DNA of 64,000 bases from Hydractinia symbiolongicarpus. Lineage: Eukaryota; Cnidaria; Hydrozoa; Anthoathecata; Hydractiniidae. The stretch is from contig NC_079887.1 of the NCBI RefSeq assembly GCF_029227915.1, positions 8,990,001 through 9,054,000 on the forward strand. The letters are read 5' to 3'. The notes under the pieces were generated by a model that ran no database searches, was not told where the DNA came from, and saw only the letters and a program-made list of their open reading frames with translations. Every line of letters starts with the position of its first letter. Position 1 is the stretch's first letter. Positions 11,164 to 26,000 of the stretch are shown here, in pieces. The position numbers and the translations under genes were made by a program.

Positions 11164-12569
11164 TATATGGACAGCGTATTATTATAACAGACTAGTTATA
11201 TGGCCTAGATGGTCTAGTATAGTCTATTATAATAATGCTCTTTTTCCGTGTTATCACTCCCTTACAAAGTGTTTGCAAACCACCATATAAAAGTTGATTG
11301 CAGTTACTATATCCTCGTGTTTTATAACCTTCAGTAATTCTTGTAACCTCTGTAAAGTATCGGTAACCAACTTTTATAAAGGCATGTGTTCAGAACTGCT
11401 TTCAATTTTAATGTTGTTCAAATAAAGTTTCTGTTATTTTGTTTAAGTATTAAAGTGATGAAAGAAACGTCAATAAGCAGATTAAAAGATTATAGGTGGC
11501 TGTTCAACTTTGTAATTGACACTTAGCATCAATACAAATGAATTACTAATTAACTGATAATTATTTTCAGAAAAAGGAAAATTTTGTCTCATTGCTGTAC
11601 TGTCATGATTATGAAATGTTTAGAATTGCTAGGGACATAAACGGAAAAGTTTTGAAAATTAACATAAACTTAAAAAAAGATAAAAGAAAAAAGAGTCGGT
11701 AATACTTTCGTTACTTAACAGGAATGTAAAAATAGTAGGCATGATATTGGATCAAAATTCAACTACGAATGACTTGCAAAAAATCATATTCCTTGTATTA
11801 TTAACAGGGGCAGGAATGTGGTAAAATGACAATTAATCGCGAATCACATGATTCCTACACTTTTCACTTAAGAATTTGGTTATTTCTTGCAACGTATTAT
11901 TTGCTGCTTGTAAAGATCTCAAATGTTTTTGATTGCCGCTCAAGTCATTTTCATAAGTAAGGGTACAAATTATCTATGGTCCAATCTGCAAAAAGTTTTT
12001 CTAAAAAACGTTTCATTTCTTTTATCCACAAAAATTTCTACCGCAAAATTTCATATTTCTTCGTACTTTGCTAGACCCAAGGCATTGAGTTCTTCGTTGT
12101 TCATTTGAAAATACTTCTGAAAAAATATGTTAGGCAGGATACTGATTTTTGCTAACATTCACTAAATGTTCAACATTCGCAGAAAGTAATTCCATTATTT
12201 TCAGGAAAATTTAATCATCCATAAAAAATATACTCCGCAAAATGAAGCATTTTGGCATATCCGCAACCACTTCTTCCTGAAATAATTTCTGCCCTTAAAG
12301 ATAATATGCGATAATATATAACGATGAAGGTCTCATTATGTTCAAATCGGCAGCAGAAATCTTTTAAAAACAATAGATATAGTCACGTGATTTGAGGCGA
12401 GAATTGGAAATTTAAAAATAGCAGCATGCTGTCACAAAGCATTATTTGTTGAGCAATTACGCAGAAAACATGAATGCATCATACTATCAACGTAGTATAA
12501 CTTTGCATTTAGAAAATATTTAGTATAAAAGAAGTTTAAAAATCACAACTGCAGCTTATTGGCCATGTA
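11164..12569. other. intergenic region upstream of LDAH
   Basis: AT-rich, about 1.4 kb. It must hold the LDAH promoter. I found no gene-like ORF, RNA gene or repeat family member. Confidence 0.5.
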
Positions 12570-13098
12570 CAGTAGACGTCCGTTTATTAAAATGCTGCTT
12601 AATTCAAACTTTCTGTTATTTCAAACAAATTGCCAAGTCCCTTGAGTTTGGTTTAATAAAATCTTATGTTTGGAGCTGCTTAATTCGAACTCCGCTAATT
12701 CGAACAATTTTTTAGGCCCAAGGCTACATTATGCTCGGTATTTCGAACTTTTGTGTATCAATAAATAAAATCTTATATGAAAATAAAAAAAGTTTTCATT
12801 CTTATTCATTTTTATTGCATCAATGGTGGCAAAATTTCTTTCGCTTTATCAATTAAATTAGCATTTCTAATAAAATGAAATTTACAAGGGATTCGGAGGC
12901 TTTGCCATCGCCAAGCAAACAACGTTAAAAGATTTTTATATGAATTTGTAGTAAAGTTGTAATAAAGTTATATTAGCATAAAACCTTTAAATGTTTATTA
13001 AAATTCTTGTTTTTTCTGAACTTCCGATAATCCGAACATTCGTTAATTCTAACAAATAATTTAGTCCCTTGCGTGTTCGAATTAACGGACGTCTACTG
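12570..13098. mobile_element. Tigger/pogo-like MITE, 529 bp, TA target
   Basis: Terminal inverted repeats CAGTAGACGTCCGTT at 12570 and its complement AACGGACGTCTACTG ending at 13098, each flanked by the dinucleotide TA. Subterminal TTAATTCGAAC repeats occur on both sides. A CAGTAGA...TTCGAAC terminus is characteristic of pogo/Tigger elements of the Tc1/mariner superfamily. There is no transposase ORF, so it is non-autonomous. Confidence 0.85.
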
Positions 13099-14091
13099 TA
13101 CATATATTTAGCATCTTTTAGTTACTTTAGGAAGTTACGTATTGATAAAGAAGGTTATATACTGAATATAAATATAATTTAATTTTTAACAACAGGGTAT
13201 ACAGTGTTTTCATTTTACTTATAAAGCATGGTGAGCTCACATGTGTCTACCATTCCGCTTTTCTCTTGACGGGAATCGTATTTATCGTGTGTAACGCGCA
13301 TAGTTGAATAAAAAAGAAAGTTGTGGAATTTATTTGCTTTACCCACACATAATCGCATATTATCTTTAAGATATTCGCAAAAATTTGATATGAATTAACT
13401 AAGAATTACTAAATTGGAAAGAATTAAATACATAATATATAGCTAAGGTTACTTTTTCTCTTTTTTTTAAATTTTTCTCAATAAATAATTTCTTTCCTAT
13501 TGGTAGTTATAATGGAATTTTTGCAACAATGCACAGATGGATTTTTTCTAAACGTATTTGAATGCATCCTACGAAAAACAAAAATATAGATCGCCACTTC
13601 ACGCCTGGAAAATATTATCCAGCTTTTCTAGTATGAAATCAACGGTTTTTTTTATATATTTAAAAAACAATAATGTTATTAGCCAAAAAAAGCTGCTGTG
13701 GATTTTATGAAAAGAAGAGCCCGGTGCGTCACAAATCTGAGCAAATTTACTTTAAAAATTGGTTTATTTTGATCATTCACCCAGCAGATAGTGCCATCGG
13801 ACAGGGGTTAGAGTCAATGGAAATAAAAATGTGTCATAGTTGATTATGGAAAAATTATTTACAATGCTGTATGCTATGAAATGTGAATAACTTCGTGCAA
13901 TATTAAAATATACACAACAAAAACGCTTAAAAACAACGCGTTCATCATTGTTTTTGTCACCTATAGTTGTCGACGTAGTTATTGCCGTCGCCGGCGTGAT
14001 TATTATTGTAGCTATCGCTATTATTGTTGTTGGTGCTGTTGTAGTACCCGTGTGGTGCGTTCATCTTATGCTGTGAAAAAAATCAATTCTG
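13099..14091. other. laccase 3' flank
   Basis: Non-coding AT-rich DNA downstream of the laccase stop. Around 13975-14045 there is a degenerate GTT/ATT triplet run, probably in the laccase 3' UTR. Confidence 0.5.
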
Positions 14092-17000
14092 TTATGATGA
14101 AACATTCTTCATTACAACATTGTTTGTCTTGGCGTTGTTGTTTCGTTGTTGCGCCGAACAACAATATCGAGATAGAATTATATTTTCCAGAACAAGAATT
14201 ACAGCAAGTACGACAATAATGATTAACAGATTCCGTTCTTTATCGTCATCGTCATCTGCACTTGGAACTAAAATAAAAAATTTGTTATCAGCTGGCTTAT
14301 TTGTTAACTTCAAAAATTTTACAATTGCAAGAATTATTTTAAACTAGTAGCCTATGGCAAAAACCTCGGGTTCACCTGTCATTTTTGTACCGTATTGTGA
14401 GCGTCTTGCTACTTTCGGCCCGTCTATACAATTCACCCGTCGCAACAAAGTGGATAAAAATATATCGGATTTGATATTCGTGTTTCCGTAGCACGATTTT
14501 CTAACTCAGCAGGGGTCTGCGCAGAGACAGACAGACGGAATGCTATTATTAAAGAGACTAGTCGTTAACCCGTGAAATATCCACGGGGTCGCCCGTACTT
14601 TACGTATCGCATTCCGTGTTTCCGGAATAACACATAGACAATAACACATAGACAGACGATGGCTATTATTAAAGAGATTAACGACGTAATTGTAATGGTC
14701 TGGGAACAATCCACGTGTCGACTCACCATATTTAGTGTATTCCACGTCAAGGTTTGGATCATTTCTAAAGTGTTGACATATTGGAAATCCTTTTGGTGGT
14801 TCTAGATGTTTTTCCTGTGCTTCGTTTATAGTCATTGCCATTCCTAAAAAAATAATAGCCAGCATAAATTGAATTATTTTTGGCTGTCAAGCATATTTAA
14901 ATGTCCCGCAAAATTTAAGATTTAAACTACAAATACGGCTTTTTTCCCAATTTCTCAAGCATCACTGACGATTTAACTTTTATTTTTGGTGTCCAACGGT
15001 TAATTCTTTACAGTCGGCAGGCTGTAGAATCGCGACTTTTGCACATGCAGAAAAGGTGTACAGCCTTTAAAGATAACTTTAGTTTTTCACGAAAAGGAAT
15101 GTAATTTTGAACGTAACACTAAAAAGACTAAAGATGAAAGCTCTAGTTTTAATTTTAGTATAAATTAAAAAGTAATTATATAAGTAATAAAAATATTTCT
15201 CCAACCTTGCATTGAATGAAATTCAATATGACAATGTAAAAACCATTTTCCCGGATTGTTTGATCTAAACCGAATAACAGCGTAAGCTCCGACTGGAATC
15301 ATCAGCGTATCTTTCTGTGGGGGGTTTACAAGATTTAATCCGGGAACGTTGCCATACCCCCACGATTTGTTTTTCCACGTAGGATTGTTGCAAAAGTTTT
15401 CGGGTGTTCCCCCGCAATCAATGTCGTGATTTTGCGAGAGAAGCTGACCTGTCGTTAAGTTGTAACTGCCATATCCCATCTTTAGCACGTGAAAACTATG
15501 ACCATGCAAATGGATTGGATGATGCCTTGTAGCTCCTTTGCCGTGATTGGTCCATACCATTTGTATTGTTTTGTCAAACGGAATGTCGATCTCATGCTGA
15601 CAATAGCAAATTTTATCCACACCACACGATGCTTGATCGCAATCGAGATGTACATCGACATCTTCAGACTGGGTCAGCGAGCTGACACCTGGATGCTCGA
15701 ATACTTTTCCGTTAATGTTCATCCCGCCTCCCTGAACAAAATTTAAAAAATGTTCTTTCGAACTTCCCTCGAACGCTGGAATTTTCTCTCCTCCTTTGGA
15801 GCTCAACTGGTCTATGCGAACACATTGGGTATTGGACTCTTTAGGGTAATAAGAAAATTGACAATTCAAAACATCGCATTTCTTTGCAGCAGTACATTTC
15901 GTGCGATTTGTAGCAGGTTCCTTGGTAGAGGATGCATCATACCGTAATATCGCCTTTCCATAATGGTCGGTGAAGTCTACCTATATAAGAAAATAAAACA
16001 AACGTTTGCATCATTAGATTTTAAGACGTCTATGCATATTCTGCAGTTCTGATATACTGCAATTAATACGCTGTAGTACTTTTGGTTGTGGAAGGTATAG
16101 TTTTAACGTTGTTTTTTTCAGTAAGATTATAGTATGATTCTTTAAGTTTGGACCTTCTGAAAAATGCAACAATCCCCTATCTAAGCGATTCCACGTTGTT
16201 TTGCATTATTTAAATATTCAGAGCGTTTATTTAAAAAGAAAAAAGTTTTATACGCATTCAGATGTTTATAATCGTGCGCAAAAACGCACAAGTTTTGAGG
16301 TCGTAGAACCATATCATGATAAAAGTCGAGAAAAGACATCAGTAACTAACCAAAAAAAAATACAAAAAACTAAATTCTGTAATTGAAAGTGATTACATTT
16401 TTATTGATGTTAGATCTGAAGGAAAATAAGTTTAACTTTCACTATCAACTATTTAAGCTCACTTAAAGAAAAAATCAACCCACATCCATTCCATCTGCTC
16501 GTATCCAGTAGTCTCCAACAGTCTGATTAGCGGTGATAATAAAGTCAAATCTCTCACCAGGATTGATAATAATTGATTCAAAGTTTCTCGCTTCCACTTC
16601 AAATCCATCGCTAGCTACCACCGTCAATATATGATTGTCAATGGATACCCGATACGGGTAAATCATACCGGAGCCGATTACCCGAAACCTGTATTTTCTG
16701 CCCTGGGTGACATTGTAAGTCATCAATGGTGGTTGCAGCCATTTACCTACAACAATACAAACTCAAATAGTAAAACTCTAGCAGGACCAATGCTTGGTTA
16801 GGTCGATGTAATTTCTACCTACGGCAGATTATCGACAACAGCATACACCTGTGAAAAGGTTGAATTTGTAACTTTGTTATAAAATATCGGGTAAAATATT
16901 TGTACTTGGTATAATTGATGTGTTAATTTTCTCGCCCTTCCATTTTCCATAGTGGAAACAACGTGATTCTGGAAAGCCAAGAAAAGTGGGTTCTAAACAA

Positions 17001-20000
17001 GTTTATTTATCCAAATGACGGAAAATTTCATTTTTCGCCTTTAACATTAACTACGTCACGTAACATATGCTTTATTATCAGCAAGTGAAAATCAGGCTGG
17101 GATATGCTTATGCGAAAAACACAATCAAGCTTTGAGTTATGAGCTATATGGATAAAATGGAATGGTCTTGTTTTTGGCTTTCAAAGAACAGCAAAAAACT
17201 AAGGGTATAAGACTAGAATACTCACATCCCACAAGCCACAAGAAAAAACACACATCAGAAGGAGCATATGCGTCCCTCCTTATCTGAACCTTAAACTTGT
17301 GGAACTCAAATAAATTATCATTATTTGAGCAATTCTAGAGTTCATAATTCACCTTGGGTAGTAAAAAAATGCATAACTAGCCATACCCGTGTGTTCGTCT
17401 TTGTACCTCCCTCTTCCTTCGATCAAAGTAGATTTATATATAAGTGGCGCGAAAAATACACCGTCCAACGTTTTAGGATGCACAAAACCAGGCTGACTTT
17501 TAAAATTTGCGTAGATCATCTTTGCATGCAACTAAAAATAATACTTTAATGTAAAGAAAACACCAACAAGCAGTCACATATAATATAAATAAATATGTAT
17601 AAAGAGATCAAATTTATGATATTAATTCCGCTTTCCATCCCTACTTTCCGACTCCCAAAATTTTCGCCCCTATTATTTTCCGCTTCCATTACTCTCCTCT
17701 TCAATATTCTCCGCCCCAATATTCTCCGCCCCCGATATCTTTCGTCCTCTAGTAGACGCTTGACCGCCCTGTAATAAACGCTGCACCTTACAGCGCTGGG
17801 TTTTTTAGGAATTATGTTTTATATCAAACTCTCAAAAGAAGCTTAAAGATGACAAAGGTAGTAAAAGAGGCATTTAAATTTGGGAGTGACAATCGAAACG
17901 ACGGGTTAGGCTACCAGTGATCAAGTGTTTAGCGCCGTGTTTAGCACTTCAGTGCAGGTAGACTATGCTGTACAACCAGGTTCATGGGTGCAGGTACAGG
18001 TATGCGTTGTGCCTAAAATATTAATTGGGATAGGCACTAAGTTGAGCATTTTTTACAAGTAAATTATTGGGCTCAAGCATAGCGAGTGCACTTTATCAGG
18101 CGTATCCCCTTCACCAAAAAATTAATCGCCCAGCTAAAAAAATGATTCAGCACTTTTATTTTGCGGAATAACTTTCTGTGAAACTTGTGTAATTGTCGTA
18201 AAAAGCCTGTCATTACAAAATTATTGCGATGAAAAAATTAACTACAAGTATCACAGCTTCATGAACTTTAGGTTTTGCGAAAGTTTACATTCCAGTACCT
18301 ACCTAATTGCAATTAGTATAAGAAAGATTATTTGCAAACGTTGTTGCAGTCAACTTTGTTTGACTCTTTCACTACATGCAGCTGCGTGAAATCAGATTGG
18401 TAAAGACAAACAAAGCAAGAAATAATACTGTTTAAGACAAAACGCTCCTATGCGTAAATGAATATCAGGTTAGCTAGCTAACTACCTTCCAAGTTTACGC
18501 TTGTAGCCAAAATCTCTAAATTAGTTTGTTTAAGGTTGATAAACGGCTATAAAACGTGTTAAAATCTGTATTATAATAACCGTATACGACTGTCTGTCAA
18601 GCAAAATGGTAGCTTAGCTGCGCAAGTAGCGAGAAGCACGCAATGCAGTATAAAAAGGATAGGCGAACCCGTGGCTAACAACTAGTATATGAAAATAAAC
18701 TGTTTCCGGATTACACACCATGTAGAAGGAAAAGGTTCAAAAAAGGTTAAAAATGGCTGCCACTCGCATCGTTTACCAAGCATTTTCACCTTTATGATGC
18801 AATCATTAACAGGAAATTTTTTTGGAAGATCATACATTAAGAACTAAAATTTTCGCCGCAAAAACTTTGGTGGTAAAACTTTCGGACACAATTTTTTATT
18901 TAAGCAGAAAAATTTTCGGACAAGATTTACAAAGTCAAAAAATGTATGGGTAAGTCTTTTGAACGAATTTTAATTAAATTTTGAAAATAACAATAACGGG
19001 AAATGACCATGGGCACCATGGAAGGAGATTACCAACAAACTAAAAATTTCAAAAGAGTGTTATTTTTTCCTTAACTAGCTAACTTACTCACACTCTCTCT
19101 TTTGCAATGGTACTCAAAAGTGTGTAAAATTTAGCATACTGTATAAGTTGATGAAAAATTAACAATTAAAGTATTTTTGCTTTTTTAGTCGACGTGTTAA
19201 AAGAAAGAATTTAGGGAAAGTTGAAAGATAACTACAGAAAAACATTAGGCAAACGAGATAAAGCTACACGTTATGGTGCTGGGAATAAGAAACTTCCAAC
19301 ATGTAACTTTTTTGCAGAATTATCATTTTTACACAAAAGCGTTTCTAATAGATTATGTACTATAAACGATCCAGACGATGCAGACGATGAGATTTCAGAC
19401 GATTCTTTATTTGCATCCCCACCATACAAATATATAAGTAGTATTGCAAACGAAAGTCGAAGTGCACACAATGAATAAAAAAAAAAGAGCTTCAAACAAT
19501 GATGAAACAGATATGCTTTTAATTCAAACTTTAGATAAACATTTATCAAGTGTTCCACCAAATCAGCTATCAATTGACGAAGAGGATGATGACAGGTTAT
19601 TTTCTTTGAGTTTAGTCAGGAGATTAAAAGGACTTGACGCGAAAAAAAAGGTTTGGCTAAAATAAAAATCCAACAAGTTTTATTTGACATTCAATTCCAA
19701 GATTGACTTTTAGTTATTTTACATGTGTTTTACTATTGTATACATACACCATAGATACTGTAAGTATCGTAATAAAACTCGTAAAACGTATTATGTTTAC
19801 TATCTATCAAACACATCCAAAGCAGAATGTACAACTTTTTGCTGCCAAGGTACTGACCCTTGGGTGATCATAAAATAAGTTGCTTCAAGTGAAAAGTTAT
19901 TAGAACCGACTCTGCCAATGTGAAGTAATGCACCGTCAGAGCTTTTTACATCATTGCTCCAGCTATCTTCCCTAAGAAAGCCATTTCTTGTATCATCAGC

Positions 20001-23000
20001 AAACCCACGTGGGCAGTACAATTTTCCATCGTCCATTAAATAGCTGTGCAGAGCTACTACTGCCTTGGTTACTTCAGTGATATTTTGGACTTTCCAAACC
20101 ATTGATCTACGAAGTATGCAAAACCTGGAAGCACAAATTCCAAATGTATTTTCAATGACTCTTTAAGCTCATGATTAACGATAATTGAAAATACGTTTTG
20201 TGATCTGTCAAAACGTTCCGTGAATATGGCTTTACTAGGTCAGTTTTCAAAGGGAAGGCTTCGTCTCCTAGAAATACAAAGGGGCATCATGTCGTAGTAT
20301 CACCAGGTAGATGTGTTGCTTCAGGAAGATTTGACAGTTGTTCGTTGATTGTATGTCCTATATTTCCATTCGAAAACACACCCCTGTCACTTTGACGCCC
20401 ACTGTCACCAATATCAACAAGCAAAAATTTGTAATCAGTATCAAAAATGGCCATTAAAACAATGCTGCAGGTTTTCTTGTAGTTGAAAAAGGAAGAACCA
20501 GTTCGGGCAGGGGCTTGCATGACAACATGCTTGCCATAAATAGCACCAACGCAGTTGAGAAATTGCCAAAACTTTTCAAATCTACGAGCTATTTCTGTCC
20601 ACTCTTGTGTCCACGTTGTTGGATATTTTAAATAGCTTGCTTTCAAAAATTTTTTCCCAAATTGCTCCACATGTCTCGCTGACTATTCTACCAACTGTAG
20701 AAAGGCCAACACGATAACTACTGGCAATGGTAGTTTTAGCATTACCAGTCACTAGATACCTTAGTGTAATACATAAGTGTTGATCTGCTGATACACTCTC
20801 TCTTCGTAATTATGACTTTGTTATGAGTGGAGCACCGTATGATAAAAATTTCTCGTACTTTTGTGGCAACATTTGGAATTGTTGAAAAAAGTACTCGTGA
20901 TCAAACAATCTCATGTCTTGAACAAGTAAATTGTATTCTCCTTTTTGTTTACGCTCTTTCAAAAGTTGACGTACCCAAAATCTTTTTTTAATTTTAGTTT
21001 TCTTCGTCTTCTTTGTATGTATTTTCTAATCAGTAAAGTAAGAAACAATGTAGGAATATTCGAGGCAGCCATATTTGTTTACATAGGATAAATAAGTATG
21101 CGCGCCAAGATCCTGTTTCGTGAGTGGAAATTCAGAAACGCAACGGACCGCAATCCAGTCCGGTCCGATCCAACTAAGTGGAAAGCAGCCTTAAAGTGTA
21201 CATATATTTAATCAAGATTCAATCAAAAGGGTATCCCTGATCCAACTTTATAGATAGAGCCTCAGCCAAACGTGAAAATAACGAAAATAATAAGTTCAAA
21301 AACTTCAGTTTTTATTGATTTCCTGATTACCCTATATAAAATTTCTATGGACTGTTCCTTTTTTGTAAAAATTAAAAAAAAAAAAAAAAAAAATTCGGAC
21401 AAAAAAATTTCAGACGAAAAAATTTTGGGATTTTTTTCGGACGAAAAAAATCCCAAAGTTTTTTCGGCCGAAAATTTTCGTTTCTAATGCAGTAACATAT
21501 GCTACAGTCGGGAATTATAGTAAAGACTAATTGAACTGTTTGGCTATTTTCACGCTTCAGCCAGAGGTAGCTAGCTAACGGCTGCCACAACCCCAGCTGC
21601 AGCTGAGTAAAAATTAAATTGGCGCTGACATATAAAACACACAAAAAAATAAAGTTGGTTAGGATAATAAAAACTCTTATAAAGAACTTAACTTAAAACT
21701 TAAAAAAATAGTTCTAGCTTGGCTTGATAAAATTAATTTATTTTACGCTTGTATATTCATTTTTTATATCTACTATTAGGAACTGCAAGTTTATTACTTC
21801 ATTTTATCTACTTTTACGCATAACTAGATGTGTACTAACATTTACACAAGGCAGCCAGATGATGTCTTCAGTGAACTTGACCAAGCCGGTCAGTGCAGTA
21901 AATCTAACCCTTAAGACGCTAAAGATTTTAGGGTGGCGAGACTTAGTGCCAAATGATGCGACTTTATTACCTCGGTAGAATGTGCGTGAAACCAATCAGA
22001 AACATGCATAATTTTATCTTCGATATTATTGGCTGGATTATTTTTAGGTTTTATGATAAGTGCACCATACAAGCCGTCTACACGTTGTCCTCCAATATGC
22101 GAATGGTACCAAAACGTACCTTGCGGATATGCCTATAAAATAAAAAAGCACATTCACAAGGATAGCACTTTTTAACGGGAATACTTTGCTGAGAACGCAT
22201 TAAAGGAAAACATTTCTAAGAAAAACAACTTGAAGGAGACTGCTTTTAACAAGAATTCTTTCAATAACAACACTATTAAAGGGACCAATTATAAGAAGAA
22301 GACATTCAAGGAGAAGCATTTAAAAGGGAGGAATTTTCAGGGGAATACTTTTAATAAAAGCAATTTAAGAAGAGTGCTTTTATGAAGAACACTTTTAGGG
22401 GGAACACTTTTAAGAGGGACACTTGTGGGGTAAACATTTTTAAGGAGAATATTTTAAAAGGAGAGTACTTTTAATCACAATGCTTTTACGGAGAACGCTT
22501 TTAAGAGGAACACTTTTAAGGAAAACACTATTAAGTGGAACACTTTTGGAAAAACACTTTGAAAGAAAAGTACTTTTAATTACAACGTTTTTAAAGAGGA
22601 CTCTTTTAAGAAAAACACCTTTAAAGAGGAAGTCCGGTAAATTTTCAAAATTTTTAAAATCACAATATAACATGTCTGTATAACAGCCAAAAAATATTTT
22701 TAAGCTAAAAGGTTCTAAAAGTCATAAAAAAAGCAATTTTGCCTCATATCATTTCTACTTTCATTTCATGATATATTTCCGCAACGAGTAGTCTGGACAC
22801 TAACATTCTTCTGACGTCATTCGTAACAACAACAATATTCGGTGTGTTACTTTCTTGCAGTAGTAAACTTATCTTGAAGTAGTTATGTCATCTTCCTCTT
22901 CTGATGTAAGCGATGTTGAATTTAATGAAGATGAAGAATTTGGTTTATCTCCCTTCATGTTCGAACCGGAACGGAGTCAAAGTAAAGTGGCTGCAGCTTT

Positions 23001-26000
23001 AGAAGCTTTGGAAAGCAACGTTGGTGCTAAAAACTGCAATGTTGAAGCTGGAGATAGTGTTGGAAACGTTGAGTGGTGCCAGTTCAAAAAGTGTAAAACT
23101 ATGGTCACTGATCGTGTATTTAACTTCCTTGTTTGCTACATCAATCACTTTCTGTACTGTCACAACAAAGTTTTAGAAAGCTAAACGTTGTTTATTGACA
23201 CACGGGGGTACGCCTTTTTGAAGATCTTTTTTCTTTTTTCGCTTAGGTCATCCGTGTGTTACAAATTCGGATGAATTCAAAATGGTTTGTTTGCCGCAAC
23301 CCGTGTTACGGACAGCACTAGGTGCTATTCACAACATGAGAGGGATTCGTCATGAACTTTGCAACAGATCCTATTGGTTTGCTGCTTATAAACAATATAT
23401 ATGGTGGGTGAATGGAAGACTGGGCATAGGTTATCGAAAGCCTATACCATCATGTGTTGTGTGGGTAATCCGTAATGAATACCCGCAGCCCGATGGGGTA
23501 TACGTGCCATACACAGAATTAGGAATGGATTTAGACAAATAAAGTATATAAGAACATGTATAATTGTAAAGATCTTTTACAATATATGTTTTCAAAATAT
23601 AACAAATGTCCCCCGGAATTGTAAAATAAGCGTTTCTTGATGTAATGCTAAATATCATTTATAAACCAGGGGGTTACTTTTAGGTAAATCTTGAACGCAT
23701 ATTCGAGACAACAACTTCCTTCTCAGGTTTATTTTTAATGCAATATTTCTGGGTGTTTCAGGCAACTTAAAAAATATAGGAGCTTTGATTTTTTGAACCA
23801 AATCAAACACTTCCTTCATCAAGTCCTCTTGGTATTTTTTTTCTTTCGGATCCATTAACTTTTTTGCCACCCACTCCTTCGTAATTTTGGTGAAAGAAAC
23901 TTTGAACTTCAACCTCCCATCGGATGTAGTGGCTTGTTGTCGTTTTACAGCCGAGTTGTGGTCAAGCACAGCTAGTTGCGTCCTAGCAGCCATCCCAGCG
24001 TACGAGAATGCTAAGCGTTTGGGACAGTACTTATTCAACAGGGAATGGTAAACCTCGAGCTGTCCAGTGTGCTTGAAATCAGCTACGTATTTTAAATCGT
24101 TTAGTAGCTGTTTTTCATTAACAATTTTCTCCAGGGCGATGTAAGTAGAGTTTTCTTCGCTGAAGTTCATGGAACTGCGACCTACTTATAAAGTTAACAT
24201 TGGCAGTTTCAAATGCTTCTTTCACACCTTGAAATGTTAACCCGTTGAACAATATTCCAGCAGACAGCCTTACCGTTCCTTCCGCAATTCGATTTAAGTA
24301 AGGTTGTGATCTCCAAGTCACTTCGTGGTTACCGGTGCAAACCAATTTCACAATAAGCATACTACCCTTAGTTATATATTTTTTGATAGCAGCTTTCTCA
24401 CCTCATACAAAACAGAATTTGAAGAGCGACTTAAGCATTTCAAAGTGCACTAGAAACATTGTTGAAGGTGCAATCGACTGCGTACCTTCCCTAACATCGA
24501 CATCTTGCTCATTAACATCAGTATCAGCCGTATCGGCACTACTATCGACCGTATCAACATCGCTACTGACATTGAAAGATGCATCTGGATCAGCGCGATC
24601 TTCTACTTCACTTGCGCAAAATGAAGAGCAATCTCCAATTTCATCTCCCTCTTTCGCAATAAGGTTGACTGTGGAAACGCTAGCATGTTGAGTTAATATA
24701 ACAGTTTGCGTGTTCGTCGAAGACAAAGTTGGACTCATCAGTTTGCGTAATAGCATCCTTAAAATGGGGCTCGGCTTCTAGGGAAGGTGCTTCTGGGCCA
24801 CCTGAGTTTTCTTCTGCCGTACAAGCTTCATCCACAATCAAAAGTTATGAACACATTAAGAAATTTTTATTCCTTAAAAGAACAAATATTTTTTCCAACT
24901 CCAAGATTTTTAAATCTGATCATTTTTTTGGATGAGCACATAAAAAAGACATTCAAGGCTGAAAAAGTGTAAAAAAAAAAGAACAACCAGACTGAGGTAA
25001 AATTTAGATGTTCTTATAAAAAACGTGTACAAATATGTTTAACCATGATTGGCCTGCTGGGTTACCTGGCGTTTTGTTTTTCTTTCGTTTCTTGCGATGG
25101 ATGCAGAACGCTTTGCAGGTAGCGGTTTCGAGAATGAAAATACCGATGAAATAGCGTTTGGTAATAATTTAAACTTTCTCAGAGCCACAGAGCTCCGCCT
25201 AAATATTAAAATTTAAAAATGTATTTTACCCCCTGGTTATTCATGGACAAAAAGATCGAAAGACAGGTGTTCAGAAAATTATTGAAGGTGAATAAAGTTT
25301 CGCAACAAGCTTATTTACAAAAGAAATTATGTGAAAAGAAGTCAAGAAAAATTTAAGAAGTGCAAGAAATACCTTGAGATCGCGTTGAAAACATTCGGAC
25401 GTGAAATGCATACCACAAAGAACGAAATTCGCGTCTGCTGGATATGGTGGATCTCGCTTCATAGCTGCTAGCCATTTCTTACGACGTTGTTTATTTTCTT
25501 TTTCGGTGGGAACGTTATGCCACCCTTTTACATCAACTACCGATTTTTTGGTGGAAGAGTTACCACAATTTAAAGCACCACAAATAACCATGATAACAGT
25601 AAAATCAATGGTATATTTATGACTTTTTTGAAGTGCTGTAATCGACAACTGAAGTATTCCGGCGTGCAGAAAGCTGTTGTCATAAATTACGTCACGATAA
25701 ACATTAGAGCCCAGACCTTGATGATAACAACAAAAAGATGGCGCCGTTTGAAAAAAACAGTAACAATCCTAAACTTTGATAGACATTTATATCATTTGTA
25801 ATACGAATTTTTTAAAAAAAATTTGCAGAAATTATTCAAACGATGGTGTTTATTCAACACACAATTTTTCCAGAGAAACACTTTTGAGGGGAACAATTTT
25901 GAGGGGAACGCTTTTAATAAAAGCAATTTAAAGAGAGTACTTTTAAATTACGATACTTCTATGGAGAACATCTTTATAAGGAACACTTTTAAGGGAAATA

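Noticed and set aside
21272-21644. Several frames around 21.3-21.6 kb
   Set aside because: They are produced by the poly-A run and hairpin repeats and contain no domain.
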